DNA of 57,801 nt from a virus (IMGVR_UViG_3300032080_000129:1-57801); one strand, 5' to 3'; positions 35,291 through 44,356 are shown, counted from the stretch's first letter. Program-made: numbers and translations. The notes: generated by a model from the letters alone, not told the origin.

Positions 35291-38200
35291 TCACCTCCCT
35301 CCAGGGGTCAGTCGTCCGGTGACGACCGCATCGCGGGCCGTCTTCTCTACGTAGGCTTTCGTCCGGCGGTCACCCAGGAAGACCTCCACCGGATCTCGGG
35401 TGTCGCCCTCCTTCTGCACGATGTCGCCGTTGATGACGATTCGCGGTTCCCCGCCGCCGCTCAGCATCTCGGCCGATTCCGAAGGGTTGAAGACCCGCGC
35501 CGGGCCTTGAACGACCTCGGGCTTTCCGGTCTCGCCGGCGATCCCCCACTGCCCCGCCCCGATGTAGCCGCCGGTGGCGAACATCCCCGCGTAGCGACCA
35601 CCGGGGTAGGAGGCCTCGAAGTCGCGAATGGTGGTTCGCTGGGCCTCGGAGACGAGGAATCGCTTGCGGTAGTCGACGTTGAGCTGCGCTTCCAATTCCT
35701 TCAGCTCGGAGATCCCCGAGGTCGCATCGCCCACCTTCAGGGCCAGTTCCCGAATCGAGTTCTGGATCTCGAAGATGCGCCCGCCGAAAGCGCCGGCCTG
35801 CGGTTCAGAGGGCAGCGAGCCCAGGATCCCCTGCGGACCCGAGAGGCCCTGGATCTCTTCCAGCTCCCCCGCCCACGTTTCGTCGCGCATCGTCGTCGCG
35901 TTGGCGATCGCTTCCTCGAGCAGCGGGACCTTGTAGGCGGCTTTCTTGTACTGGGCGTAGGTGTTCGAGGGAACGCCAGCAGCGTCCTTGCCGGGCTTGC
36001 CTTTTTTCCCTTTCCCCGACCCGCTTTTGCCGCCCCCGGCGAAGTATTCGAGGACGCCGCCGAGCTGCTTTTTCCCTTTTCCGGCCGGAGCGACCACGCC
36101 TTTGTCGACGCCAACGTTCAGCGCTTCGATGTCGGCGATCTGCCGCTGGAAGTTCCCGATTTCCCGGGTCGCCGTCTCCTGGGCTCGCACCGTCGTGTTG
36201 CGCCAGGCCAGCAGTTGATTCAGCTGGTCTCCATAGGCCCCACGCTCCAGCCCTACGTAGGCATCGGTGACGTTTTCGGGCTCCAGGCTGACGAGTTGCG
36301 AGGCGTATTCTTCGCCCACGTCGGCGTTTCGCCGCAGGCCCGCCAACTGCGCTACGAGCTCGGGGAAGGCCGCACGTTTGCTGATTTTCCCGGCGACCCT
36401 CGCCTTGACCGCTTCGACGTGCTTCTTCTGCCGTTCGATGGTCTTCTCGCGCTGCTCTCGCCCGCGCTCCTGAGCTCGCTCCATCGCTTTCTCCAGGCTG
36501 CGGAAGTTCGACGGGTCCTGCCCCGTGATCTCGCCGTGGCCTTTCGCGTACTGGGCGAGGCTGGAGAGAACGTTGACCGCCCCCTGCGGTTTGGTCTGCG
36601 CCGCGGCCCGCTGCACGGCGTCCAAGACGTGGGCCCGCTCATCCTCCTCGAAGATCCCTGCGCGCCCCCAGAACTTGATCAGGCGCCAGAGCTTCGACTG
36701 CTTGGCTGGCAAGGACTTGGCTCCGTTGGCTTCGTCTTCGAGGGTTCGCAGGCGCTTTTCGTAGTTGGCCTTGCGCTGCTTGCCTTCGGCGGCTTTTTGC
36801 TGGCCGCCGGTAAGCCCGGCACTTTCCATGTCGGCCCCGGTCATAAGCCGCATCGCTTCCCTTGCGCCGTTCATCCGGTCGCTCATCGCTTTGACGCCCG
36901 AGCGCTCCCATTCGGTGTCGAAGAACTTGGCGGCTGCCGCCGCGCTCGGCTGGGAATTCAGCCCACCCTTGAGCCTTGAAGCCGGTTCGGGTCCGGACCA
37001 CATGAATTCCTGTTGGAAGGGGATGCTCGTCCAGGAAACGCCCTGGGACTCGGCCTGGGCCAGAAGCTGTTCCTCGAAGAAGTCGAATCCATATAGCCCT
37101 CGTCCACCGGTTCCGATCGACGCCGGATTCCACAAGGACTCGCGCCAGGCATTGCCGATGACCCCGGCGGCCCCCTTGTAGTTCAGCCCCCTACCGAGCA
37201 GATCCTTGCCGATGGTCAGGGCGACATTCTCCTGGGCCGGCGTGGCGTTGATGAAGCCCCCATCGGCGAGCTTTTGAATCAGCCCGCCGAGCTTGAAGAA
37301 CGCGATGTGGTTGTGCAGGCCCGAGCCGTAGTCGTGGATGTCGTTCTCGGTCACTCCGGCGATGTGCTGAGACACCCACGCCTGCATCGCCGTGCTCGGG
37401 GGAACGAAGTCGAACGCTCCCGGGTTGGCGGCGGTCCCCCGCATGTGCGAGGAGGTCGGCGAGCCGTTGGCCGCGGCATTCTCGGCCGCCGATCGCCAGT
37501 CTGAGGAAATCGAGGAACCGAACTTCTGCGCCAGGAAGTTGGCAACGGTGTAGGTATGGGAATCGACCCATGCGTTGTCGCCCAGCTGCTTCATTCCTGG
37601 AGGCGGGCCGATGAAGGCAGCGCCGTTGCCACCCCCCGCCGTTGACGTTTTCGGTCGCTGCTTCTCAACGAAGTCCCGAGCGGCGTTCCAGGCCAGGCTC
37701 GCCGCGCCCTGCCCGAGGTCTCGGAGCGGACCAGCAGGTCCCGCCATCTGCGGCTTGCCGTGCAGCCCGCCCTTCTGAAAGCGCGGCACCGCTGCGTTGC
37801 GAGCTTCGAGGTTCCGCTGGCCGTAGGCCCGCACTTCCGGCGGCAGGTAGACCCGCTCGCCGGGCTCAAGCGCCACAGGCGTCAATCCGCCTTTCTGGAA
37901 CGGCAGCGCCTTAACGGCTTCGCGGTTTTCAACGAAACTGCCGACCGGCAAGACGGTGCGGTAGGTGTCTCCCGAACCGGAGCCGGGGACGATAAAGCCG
38001 CCGGTCTGCTTGCTCTGCTCACCAGTGATCGTGTCGATGACGTCGCCGGCCGCTCGACCGATGGCGCTCCCTCCGGCACCGACGGTCTTCACCGTGAAGT
38101 CGACCCCCTTCTTCACCCCGAACGCAGAGAGGATCGAATCGACGTTGACTCCAAGGTCGCTGAGGTATCCGGACACAGCGGTAACTAGATCGGCGAAGAC

Positions 38201-41056
38201 CCCGGCTACGGCCCTTGCTCCCCTGCCTGCTTCCTTGGTGATCTGGTTACTCGTCTTGCCGAACCTCGTAACTAGGGAAGATTCGAGTCGCGCCGCGGAG
38301 CCTTTGACCAGCCTGCCGTCTGCCTCCATGCGGCGAGCCATCCCGATCATCGCGTCCTGGGCGGCTTCGCGAGCGCCTTTGGGCATCTTGTTGAGCGTCT
38401 TGATCTGAGCCGAGATCTGGCGGTTGTTGATCTTGCCGACCTCCGCCCAGCCCACCGAGAAGCCGCGGGCGATGCCGAGGGGGTCGCGCCCTTCGAACAG
38501 GCGCTGTTTCCGGGTCAGCGAGCGGATCATCTTCAGACCGACGTCGGTCTCGATCACGCCCTGGCGCATGCCCGCCCGAATCGCATCGATGCCGGCGCCC
38601 ATGTTCTGCGCCATTGCCTGGCGCCATTTTTCGGGGTTCTCCGCCCAGACTTCGTCGATGCCGGAGACGTTCTGCTGCATCACCGCGTGGATGTCCGTGA
38701 CGCGCGAGACGGCACCGGAGTGCAGGAGATCGAAACCCTTCTTGTAGGTGCCGATCGTTTCGACCCCGCGCTCTATCACCCTGTTAACGAGGTCAAGCTT
38801 CTGGCGGACGGTGTCCAGGGCCTCCGTGCTCGCTCCCTGCCCAGTCAAGTGCTTGAGTTCTTCTTGGAGTTCTGCGCGGAAGCCACGAAGACCCGAGCGC
38901 CCAACCCATTCCGGCGCCGACACCTTCACCCCCGCTAGTTCTCCAGGCGAATGAACAAGTTCCCCCTGGGAACCAAGGTCCATGCCTCGCATCATGTCCT
39001 TGATCTCTGGGAGGCGCCGATGCAGTCCTGCGAGGTAGTCCTCGGCGAGCTGGTCCCCCCAATCGTCGTGCGAACCCGACAGGAAGGTCGACACTCCCGC
39101 GCCAAGCGCCGCGCCGATCGCCGTACCAATACCAGGGGCAATGGCACTGCCCACGGCGGCCCCCACGCCCGCGCCTTCAAGAGCCACCCCGATTCTCTGC
39201 CCCGTATTTCCACTGACGATTTCCTTCGTGATCCCACCTACTAGCAGTCCTCCGAGCCCCCAGGTGGCCAGCCCGGTCATGGCTCGGGTGCCCGCACCTT
39301 TCAGCGCCGAGGCCATCTGAGGTCCAGCGGTGCGGATGTTGGATGCAAAGCTTCTGACGAACGAGCGGCTGCCGGCTTTCCCTCTACTGGCCATCTCTTT
39401 CTCGAGGTCCGGCAAGGCGTAGAGGCCACTCATTGCGGAGGACCCCGCGGCGATCTGGGCGGCTTCAGCTTCGGCCCGGCGAACCGAGGTTGAACCCAGC
39501 CAGTAGCGCGAGCTGGCGGCCGGGGCCGCACGAGAGGCAGCCGCTCCTGCAGCAGCCGCAGCGGTAACGGGAGTGGCCGGCGCGGCAGTAGCCGCAACCG
39601 TCTCGGCCATTCCCCTGGCGACCCCTAGCCCCATCAGGCGACCGATGGCTTTACCCGTCGCCAGCAGAGCGCCCTTTCCCCCTACGGCACGAATCACGAG
39701 CGCGACGGAGAACAATTTGCCCCACACGTTCAGCTCGCCCCAGGCACCCAGAATCCCCTTAACCAGAGCGCCAACGAACTGCGGCCCTGCCTTCACGGCC
39801 GCAGCCGTGCCCTTCTCCACCAGCTCGGGATAGATGTCGGCCGCCGCGTCGATAGTACGCTCGGTAATCAGGTCGAGAGACTTCAGGAACTTCTCTTCGC
39901 CCGAAAGGCTTCGGTCGTCGAAGATCGCTGAGACCTCGCGCGCCAGGTCGGTGGCGGCGTCGGTGGTGCCCTCAAGTGAAGGTCTGATGGTCTGGTAGAC
40001 CCGGATCCCCAGCGTCTCGGCCGCGCCCTGCATCTCTTCCAGCGAGCCCTGGAAGTTGTCCATTTTCTTGCGGGCGACTTCCTGGGCCGTCCCCTGCTTG
40101 GCGTTGGCCTGTTCCAGAGCGCGAATCGCTTTGGGCGACGATGCATAGAGAGCGTTGAGGGTTCGCACACCATCGGTGCCGGCCAAGATCGCGAGCGTCT
40201 TTGCCCTTTCGGATTTCGTCATGTCCTCGGTGGCCACCCGCAGTTCCCGCGAGATCCCTGCGCCGCGTTTCAGTTCACCGTTCTGGTTCTGCCAGTGAAT
40301 CCCTAGTTCCCTAGCAAGGTTGGCCTGTTTCTCGGTTGGTTTTAGGAGCTGGATCAAGGCGGTTTTCATCGAGGTGCCGGCGTCGGAGTTCTTGATCCCC
40401 GATTCCGCCAGCGCCTCCAGCACGGCGACGGTTTCGTTCATCCCGTAGCCAGCCAGCTTCGCCACCGAGCCACCCTGTTTAAGGGCCATCGCGAAGTCGC
40501 TGACATCGGCCGTGGTGCGATTAGCGGCCGTTGCCAGCATGTCGGCAATCGACACGGCTTCCTTGCCGCCGAGCCCAAACAGCTTCATCGAGTTGACCGT
40601 GGTTTCGGCTGCTACGCCGAGTTCAAGCTCGCCTGCCGCGGCCAGCGAGAGCGATGCCTGCACCCCGCCGCCATAGATCTGTTCGACTGACAGGCCGCCC
40701 TTGGCGAGTTCAGTCTGTGCTTCGCTGACCTCTCGAGCGGTGAACGCCGTGGATTCGCCGAGCTTCAGCGCTTGGCGTTCCAGGACCGCCATCTGCTTGC
40801 CACTGGCTCCAGAGACCGCCCCCAGGGAGTCGATCTGGCGTTCGAAGTCCATCCCGACCTTGGTGGCCGCAACGAGTGCCGCGCCCGTACCCACTGCCGC
40901 CGCCTTGACCCCGAGTTCGAGGCCTCGGCCCATACGCTGCCCGGCCTTCGCCGTGCGTTCCAGGCCTGCGTGGGTCGTAGCAAGACCCGCGTTCGTCTTG
41001 TTGATTCCCTTTGCCTGGACGAGGACGCTGAGGACCGCGGTCGGCACGGCGTTCAT
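35291..41056 (-). CDS. Tape measure protein with tail-tip lysozyme module, 1921 aa
   Basis: The N-terminal half contains a TP901-type tape measure domain (KLGESTAFTAREVSEAQTEL, AAETTVNSMKLFGLG, FAMALKQGGSVAKLAGYG; about residues 60-330). Gly/Ala-rich hydrophobic segments follow around 560-680. About residues 1200-1420 hold cell-wall enzyme modules: SHMRGTAANPGAFDFVPPS with HDYGSGLHNHIA (peptidase-like), and YKGAAGVIGNAWRESLWNP with GGRGLYGFD, which is the catalytic start of tail-tip lysozymes. The rest is coiled coil (from about 1440). Length implies a long tail. Upstream AAAGGAG ribosome binding site. Confidence 0.95.
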   Translation of the reverse strand: MNAVPTAVLSVLVQAKGINKTNAGLATTHAGLERTAKAGQRMGRGLELGVKAAAVGTGAALVAATKVGMDFERQIDSLGAVSGASGKQMAVLERQALKLGESTAFTAREVSEAQTELAKGGLSVEQIYGGGVQASLSLAAAGELELGVAAETTVNSMKLFGLGGKEAVSIADMLATAANRTTADVSDFAMALKQGGSVAKLAGYGMNETVAVLEALAESGIKNSDAGTSMKTALIQLLKPTEKQANLARELGIHWQNQNGELKRGAGISRELRVATEDMTKSERAKTLAILAGTDGVRTLNALYASSPKAIRALEQANAKQGTAQEVARKKMDNFQGSLEEMQGAAETLGIRVYQTIRPSLEGTTDAATDLAREVSAIFDDRSLSGEEKFLKSLDLITERTIDAAADIYPELVEKGTAAAVKAGPQFVGALVKGILGAWGELNVWGKLFSVALVIRAVGGKGALLATGKAIGRLMGLGVARGMAETVAATAAPATPVTAAAAAGAAASRAAPAASSRYWLGSTSVRRAEAEAAQIAAGSSAMSGLYALPDLEKEMASRGKAGSRSFVRSFASNIRTAGPQMASALKGAGTRAMTGLATWGLGGLLVGGITKEIVSGNTGQRIGVALEGAGVGAAVGSAIAPGIGTAIGAALGAGVSTFLSGSHDDWGDQLAEDYLAGLHRRLPEIKDMMRGMDLGSQGELVHSPGELAGVKVSAPEWVGRSGLRGFRAELQEELKHLTGQGASTEALDTVRQKLDLVNRVIERGVETIGTYKKGFDLLHSGAVSRVTDIHAVMQQNVSGIDEVWAENPEKWRQAMAQNMGAGIDAIRAGMRQGVIETDVGLKMIRSLTRKQRLFEGRDPLGIARGFSVGWAEVGKINNRQISAQIKTLNKMPKGAREAAQDAMIGMARRMEADGRLVKGSAARLESSLVTRFGKTSNQITKEAGRGARAVAGVFADLVTAVSGYLSDLGVNVDSILSAFGVKKGVDFTVKTVGAGGSAIGRAAGDVIDTITGEQSKQTGGFIVPGSGSGDTYRTVLPVGSFVENREAVKALPFQKGGLTPVALEPGERVYLPPEVRAYGQRNLEARNAAVPRFQKGGLHGKPQMAGPAGPLRDLGQGAASLAWNAARDFVEKQRPKTSTAGGGNGAAFIGPPPGMKQLGDNAWVDSHTYTVANFLAQKFGSSISSDWRSAAENAAANGSPTSSHMRGTAANPGAFDFVPPSTAMQAWVSQHIAGVTENDIHDYGSGLHNHIAFFKLGGLIQKLADGGFINATPAQENVALTIGKDLLGRGLNYKGAAGVIGNAWRESLWNPASIGTGGRGLYGFDFFEEQLLAQAESQGVSWTSIPFQQEFMWSGPEPASRLKGGLNSQPSAAAAAKFFDTEWERSGVKAMSDRMNGAREAMRLMTGADMESAGLTGGQQKAAEGKQRKANYEKRLRTLEDEANGAKSLPAKQSKLWRLIKFWGRAGIFEEDERAHVLDAVQRAAAQTKPQGAVNVLSSLAQYAKGHGEITGQDPSNFRSLEKAMERAQERGREQREKTIERQKKHVEAVKARVAGKISKRAAFPELVAQLAGLRRNADVGEEYASQLVSLEPENVTDAYVGLERGAYGDQLNQLLAWRNTTVRAQETATREIGNFQRQIADIEALNVGVDKGVVAPAGKGKKQLGGVLEYFAGGGKSGSGKGKKGKPGKDAAGVPSNTYAQYKKAAYKVPLLEEAIANATTMRDETWAGELEEIQGLSGPQGILGSLPSEPQAGAFGGRIFEIQNSIRELALKVGDATSGISELKELEAQLNVDYRKRFLVSEAQRTTIRDFEASYPGGRYAGMFATGGYIGAGQWGIAGETGKPEVVQGPARVFNPSESAEMLSGGGEPRIVINGDIVQKEGDTRDPVEVFLGDRRTKAYVEKTARDAVVTGRLTPGGR

Positions 41057-41095
41057 CCAGGCTCCTTTCGTGGGTCGGGGGTAAGCGGTGGGCGG

Positions 41096-41144
41096 GACCG
41101 GCAGCGCGCGACCTGGCCGAAAGGCTTGCTCGCGGCTGCCGGTC
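41096..41144. other. Strong hairpin before the tape measure gene
   Basis: GACCGGCAGC and GCTGCCGGTC (41096-41105, 41135-41144) form a perfect 10-bp stem, extended inward by CGCGA/TCGCG. It lies between the tail chaperone stop (41153) and the tape measure start, with no U-run. It probably affects mRNA processing or tunes expression of the tape measure relative to the chaperones. Confidence 0.55.
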
Positions 41145-41152
41145 CATCAGGG

Positions 41153-41330
41153 TCAGGAGGAGCTGCGTTCGGCCTCACGGCACCGAACGTTGTTGAAGGC
41201 CTTCCAGTAGTCGAACTCGGTCTCGGACATTCCCGAGCCGGGCGGAAGACCTTCTAGTTCGCCGACGGTCTTGTGCAGCCGCTCGGCGAGTTCGAACATG
41301 AAGCGGAGGTCGCTACTCGGAGTCGTGAAA
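41153..41330 (-). CDS. Tail assembly chaperone C-terminal part, reached by +1 frameshift
   Basis: In the frame +1 to the chaperone gene, an open frame continues past its TAG and encodes SSDLRFMFELAERLHKTVGE and then LEGLPPGSGMSETEFDYWKA, ending at TGA 41153. FELAERLHKTVGELEGL...SGMSETEFDYWKAF is the signature of the second tail chaperone (T) of siphoviruses. The mRNA just upstream has GAG-UUU-CAC, where a P-site Phe-tRNA can move from UUU to UUC; this is the same UUU-C arrangement as known +1 sites. An internal ATG at 41299 without a good ribosome binding site is the alternative. Confidence 0.7.
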
Positions 41331-41681
41331 CTCGGCCTCGCGCTTGGCGGCCTCCTCCTTCTTGTCGCCGCCGAGCTTGCCGGCGACGTCCAGCACCTTG
41401 TCGACCTTCGAGGCCGGCCACTTCGGGAGGAACTTCCGGACCTCTTTGACCGAGAGGTTCGGTTCGCGGACGGCGTGGGCGAACATGCGGCACTGGAACT
41501 CCATCACGTCGCCGACGTTGCCGTCCTCGTCGAGCAGGCCCTTGAGCAGTTTCGCCCGTCGGCCAGCCTCCAGCTCGCGGACCAGAACGTCGCCGCCGAG
41601 CTCCTCGTACTCGACCTCCTCCTCGCGGAAGCTGAACGTCTCGTGAGCAGCGTTGATCTGCTCTGGGGTAAGTCGTGGCAC
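41313..41681 (-). CDS. Tail assembly chaperone, 122 aa
   Basis: GTG at 41681 after AAAGGAG. MPRLTPEQINAAHETFSFRE then LEAGRRAKLLKGLLDEDGNV and EVRKFLPKWPASKVDKVLDV is the plan of the first siphovirus tail chaperone (G-like). The last 30 residues are Lys/Glu-rich. It probably coats the tape measure during tail assembly. The reading frame ends at TAG 41313, but a +1 frameshift would add about 55 residues (see the neighbouring feature). Confidence 0.85.
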   Translation of the reverse strand: MPRLTPEQINAAHETFSFREEEVEYEELGGDVLVRELEAGRRAKLLKGLLDEDGNVGDVMEFQCRMFAHAVREPNLSVKEVRKFLPKWPASKVDKVLDVAGKLGGDKKEEAAKREAEFHDSE

Positions 41682-41696
41682 TTAAGGCGCTCCTTT

Positions 41697-42161
41697 CTAG
41701 ATTTCCGCCAGGAAGGCGTCGAGTTCGGCTTTGCTTTCGAATTCTTTGTAGCCGTGACGGCTGCCGTTTTTGAGCTCCAGCGTCATCGACTCCGGCTCTC
41801 CGACTTTGGCGCCGATCGGCGTGTATTTGTAGAGTTTCGCGACCATCACCATCGCCGGGTTGGCGGCGCTGATTTCTTCGTCGTCGGCCTTGACGACGAG
41901 GGGGAACGGCGCCCCGCTATCGAAGAGCGGTTTGCAGGTCTCGTGAATCGATCCCCCGGACCGGTCCTGAAATACCTGAACGGTGGCGGTTGCGGTCTTG
42001 AGACCCGTGCTCTCCTCCGAGTAGCCGCCACCCTGAAATCCAGTGACATCGTGCTCGGCGGAGCTGATCTCGATCCTCACTTCGTTGGACGAGTTCGAGA
42101 TATCGACACCGTCGATTTCGATCGCCGCGTCCAGAATCGGCTGCTTTGGTTCGGCAGGCAT
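41697..42161 (-). CDS. Major tail (tube) protein, 154 aa
   Basis: IEIDGVDISNSSNEVRIEIS then DVTGFQGGGYSEESTGLKTA, LVVKADDEEISAANPAMVM and ESMTLELKNGSRHGYKEFES is the beta-barrel plan of siphovirus tail tube subunits; position directly upstream of the chaperones agrees. No C-terminal Ig domain. Expected in hundreds of copies. Confidence 0.8.
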   Translation of the reverse strand: MPAEPKQPILDAAIEIDGVDISNSSNEVRIEISSAEHDVTGFQGGGYSEESTGLKTATATVQVFQDRSGGSIHETCKPLFDSGAPFPLVVKADDEEISAANPAMVMVAKLYKYTPIGAKVGEPESMTLELKNGSRHGYKEFESKAELDAFLAEI

Positions 42162-42196
42162 TGCCTACTCCTCCTTCGTGTTGGTTGCCGCCGGGC

Positions 42197-42466
42197 TCAG
42201 CCGGCTGGGTTGGCGGCGGCCTTGATCGCCTCGATAACCTCGTCCTTGTTGGCGAGGGTGTCGGGGCTCTTCACGCCGGCGATCTCCGCGAGTTCGTTCA
42301 GCTCGTCGCGGGTCTTGTCGGCTAGGCCGTCTCCGTCTTGTGCGAGGGCGATCCCGCCCCGGTCGATGGCGCGCTGCGCCGTCTCCTCGGGTAGGTCTGC
42401 CTCGAATTCCTCTCCCGGCTTGTGCCCGAACTGCGGCAGAGTCCCGGTGACGACGTACTTCGCCAA
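42197..42466 (-). CDS. Hypothetical protein with HeH/LEM-like C terminus, 89 aa
   Basis: N-terminal beta segment AKYVVTGTLPQFGHKPGEEF, then LADKTRDELNELAEIAGVKS and NKDEVIEAIKAA, a two-helix HeH/LEM/SAP-like motif. The same motif ends the protein at 45399-45776 (GKSREELNKIADEAGVQN). Found in many head and tail assembly neighbourhoods; function unclear. Confidence 0.7.
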   Translation of the reverse strand: MAKYVVTGTLPQFGHKPGEEFEADLPEETAQRAIDRGGIALAQDGDGLADKTRDELNELAEIAGVKSPDTLANKDEVIEAIKAAANPAG

Positions 42467-42476
42467 GGTCGTCCTC

Positions 42477-42836
42477 CTATTGCGTTACGACAACCCACTC
42501 GGCGCCGAGCACCGGGCCGTCTTTGGTCGGGTAGGTGCGCCAGCCGCTGGCGCTCACGATCTTGATTCCGCGGACAAGGCCGCCCAGGGTCTGGTCGCCC
42601 CGATAGAGGTAGTCGGCGACTGAGTCATCCTCGTTGGGGTCAAGTAGGTGGTCGAGTGCCTTCTGCACCTCGTGGTCCGCAGGGTCGCCGAGGTAGACCC
42701 GGACAAGCATCAGCGGCGAGGTCAACTGGCCCTTGAAGGTCTGCGGTGGCTTCTGGTCGCCGGTGATCACCTCTGCGGTCAGCTCGGCTGGTAGAGCAGC
42801 GCGAAGTGCCTCACGGATCTCGGTGAGTCGGGACAA
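42477..42836 (-). CDS. Tail/head completion protein, 119 aa
   Basis: The start is TTG at 42836 (LSRLTEIREALRAALPAELT), with GAGGAG five to ten bases before; the longer frame overlaps the upstream gene. The protein is alpha/beta with LMLVRVYLGDPADHEVQKAL. Its place between the two-component head completion genes and the tail tube suggests a tail terminator or connector. No precise family. Confidence 0.55.
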   Translation of the reverse strand: MSRLTEIREALRAALPAELTAEVITGDQKPPQTFKGQLTSPLMLVRVYLGDPADHEVQKALDHLLDPNEDDSVADYLYRGDQTLGGLVRGIKIVSASGWRTYPTKDGPVLGAEWVVVTQ

Positions 42837-42853
42837 CAGGAACTCCTCTCGGG

Positions 42854-43267
42854 CTAGGTGAAGATTCGGTAGATGCCGCCGCGGTGGCGCCACTGCTCGC
42901 CGTTGGTCGTCTCGCCGTAGCGGACGGGTGACTCGCGGAGGATGTGAAGGCGTCGGCCGTTCGGTAGGGCTAGGCGGGCGCGGTGCAGCAGTTCCTTGCA
43001 GCGGGCATCGATCGCCTCGACCGTCGAGAGCGCCGATCCCCGACCGACGCCCTTGACCTGCCAGAGAGCGCGTTCGTTGCCCTCGTCGCCGAAGACCCAC
43101 TGCTCGGTACCGGCTTGGTGGCTGAAGATGACGTAGGGAGGGTCGCTTCCTGCCGGGGCCGCTCCCTCGTGGATCCCGTCAGGTTCGCCGAGGAGCGCTT
43201 GAAGGTCATCGTCGCCCGCGAGACGGGAGTAGATCGCGGCGCGCACCGGATCGGGTGCCGGGGGCAC
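42854..43267 (-). CDS. DUF3168-like tail terminator protein, 137 aa
   Basis: VRAAIYSRLAGDDDLQALLG then YVIFSHQAGTEQWVFGDEGN and LSTVEAIDARCKELL match the DUF3168/tail-terminator pattern (AIYxxL...DPPYVIF). It closes the tail tube end that meets the head. Ends with RHRGGIYRIFT. No oddity except close packing. Confidence 0.72.
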   Translation of the reverse strand: MPPAPDPVRAAIYSRLAGDDDLQALLGEPDGIHEGAAPAGSDPPYVIFSHQAGTEQWVFGDEGNERALWQVKGVGRGSALSTVEAIDARCKELLHRARLALPNGRRLHILRESPVRYGETTNGEQWRHRGGIYRIFT

Positions 43268-43270
43268 CGC

Positions 43271-43408
43271 TCAGTCCTCCTCGCCGCAGCCGTGCGGCAC
43301 AAGTCCCTCGTCGAAGCAGGTCAGGCACCCGTCGCACTCGCCGTCGCAGTCCGGGCACTCCTCGTAGAGGAGGTCGGGGTCGAGGATGGGGACCGTGTCG
43401 AGGCTCAC
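43271..43408 (-). CDS. Cys-rich micropeptide, 45 aa
   Basis: GTG at 43408 overlaps the TGA of the preceding gene (GTGA). The product ends CPDCDGECDGCLTCFDEGLV and PHGCGEED: six Cys in a zinc-knuckle-like cluster. It is likely metal-binding. Function unknown. Not a shadow: the other frames here are low in coding character. Confidence 0.55.
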   Translation of the reverse strand: MSLDTVPILDPDLLYEECPDCDGECDGCLTCFDEGLVPHGCGEED

Positions 43409-43608
43409 GCCAACGCGGTGTTGCCGTCGTCGTCGCGAGCGGCGAGTACTGGCGCCAGCCACGCGGGCGGCGAATCGCAGTCGTAGATGACGAGGGCGCC
43501 GTCGATGATGGCCCAGCCCTCTACGTTGTGATGCTCGGTGCAGGAGGCAAGCGCCGCCTCCTGATCCTTCGACGCAAGGATCTCTTGCAGGCGTTGCTCG
43601 GGGATCAT
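43405..43608 (-). CDS. Hypothetical protein, 67 aa
   Basis: ATG at 43608 overlaps the metallopeptidase stop (ATGA). MIPEQRLQEILASKDQEAAL then CTEHHNVEGWAIIDGALVIY. An alpha/beta small protein. It shares the tight coupling of its neighbours. Function unknown. Confidence 0.6.
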   Translation of the reverse strand: MIPEQRLQEILASKDQEAALASCTEHHNVEGWAIIDGALVIYDCDSPPAWLAPVLAARDDDGNTALA

Positions 43609-44042
43609 CGTTTCTCCTTCGCTTTTGGCCACTCGATGAGGGGCAGGCTGGGTGCAATCGCGTCAGCGAGGCCGTCAACGCCGAACTCCACATTGCGGCG
43701 GAAGTTGGCCATCAGCAGCTCATAGGTCGCTTGTGAGAACCCGTCCTTCGCATCGACTCGGACGATTTCGCAGGCCGGGTTGAGGTGGGCGTGGATCAGC
43801 TCGTGGACCACCGTGTGACGGATCTCCTCGGCTGGCTGCACACGGGTCGACTCGATGAAGGTCAGGTAGGCGAGCTTTCTGCCATCGACGCATTCGATGG
43901 AGGCCACGGGTTGATTCAGGCCCCACGGCAGAGCGATCTCCGGCTCGCCGATCCTGACGATGAACTCCCAATCCATCAGGGCGAGGCGGTCAGCGACCAG
44001 ACGGACATAATCCGCAAGACGTTGGGTGTCGGGTTTCGTCAC
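43605..44042 (-). CDS. Phage metallopeptidase-like protein with HExxH, 145 aa
   Basis: RHTVVHELIHAHLNP gives H80-E81-x-x-H84, the zinc-binding motif of gluzincins/SprT-like proteins. It is preceded by a beta-rich N terminus (DWEFIVRIGEPEIALPWGLN). Similar small zincins occur in head-completion regions of actinophages. A third ligand is not obvious. It may process a structural protein or be vestigial. Confidence 0.7.
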   Translation of the reverse strand: MTKPDTQRLADYVRLVADRLALMDWEFIVRIGEPEIALPWGLNQPVASIECVDGRKLAYLTFIESTRVQPAEEIRHTVVHELIHAHLNPACEIVRVDAKDGFSQATYELLMANFRRNVEFGVDGLADAIAPSLPLIEWPKAKEKR

Positions 44043-44356
44043 CCGTAAACCTCCGCCATCCCGGCCATGAACGGCGCACGCGCCTCCTCGACCGAGGGAG
44101 CGAGCATCGGCTGCGGCTCCATGTGGACGGTGCCCAGCTCGTTGAAGATCGTGTGCTCAACGGGGTTGTAGACGGTGCCCTCCACCGCGCCCGTCATCTC
44201 GCCAGTCCAGCCGTTGCGCATCTGGCCCTTGTCGACCCGGGAGCGCAGCTTGCAGCCCGCCTCAATATCGAAGACCGTCTTCTCGACCACCAGCTGCGCA
44301 CGCGCCTCGGCACCCGCGATGATCGCCGGGATGCGACTCTTCAGGATTGCCGTCAC
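44039..44356 (-). CDS. HK97 gp10-like head-tail connector, 105 aa
   Basis: Helical start RIPAIIAGAEARAQLVVEKT then CKLRSRVDKGQMRNGWTGEM, VYNPVEHTIFNELGTVHMEP and MLAPSVEEARAPFMAG, the pattern of gp10-family head-tail joining proteins (NxxxxxTxxNxGT then P near C-terminus). Lies between the metallopeptidase and the stopper. Confidence 0.78.
   Translation of the reverse strand: MTAILKSRIPAIIAGAEARAQLVVEKTVFDIEAGCKLRSRVDKGQMRNGWTGEMTGAVEGTVYNPVEHTIFNELGTVHMEPQPMLAPSVEEARAPFMAGMAEVYG

Noticed and set aside
34436-36979. 847-codon + strand frame opposite the tape measure and minor tail genes
   Set aside because: Its length is due to GC-rich codon bias of the coding strand; tape measure and tail proteins on the other strand are convincing, and the + product shows no domains.
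41254-41493. Minus-strand frame overlapping the chaperone (the -1 frame)
   Set aside because: It is Arg/Gly-rich and lacks T-chaperone features; the +1 frame has them. Used as evidence against a classical -1 shift.
43271-43693. 140-codon minus frame covering the Cys-rich micropeptide
   Set aside because: Only its last 45 codons are protein-like; the rest overlaps better genes in another frame.
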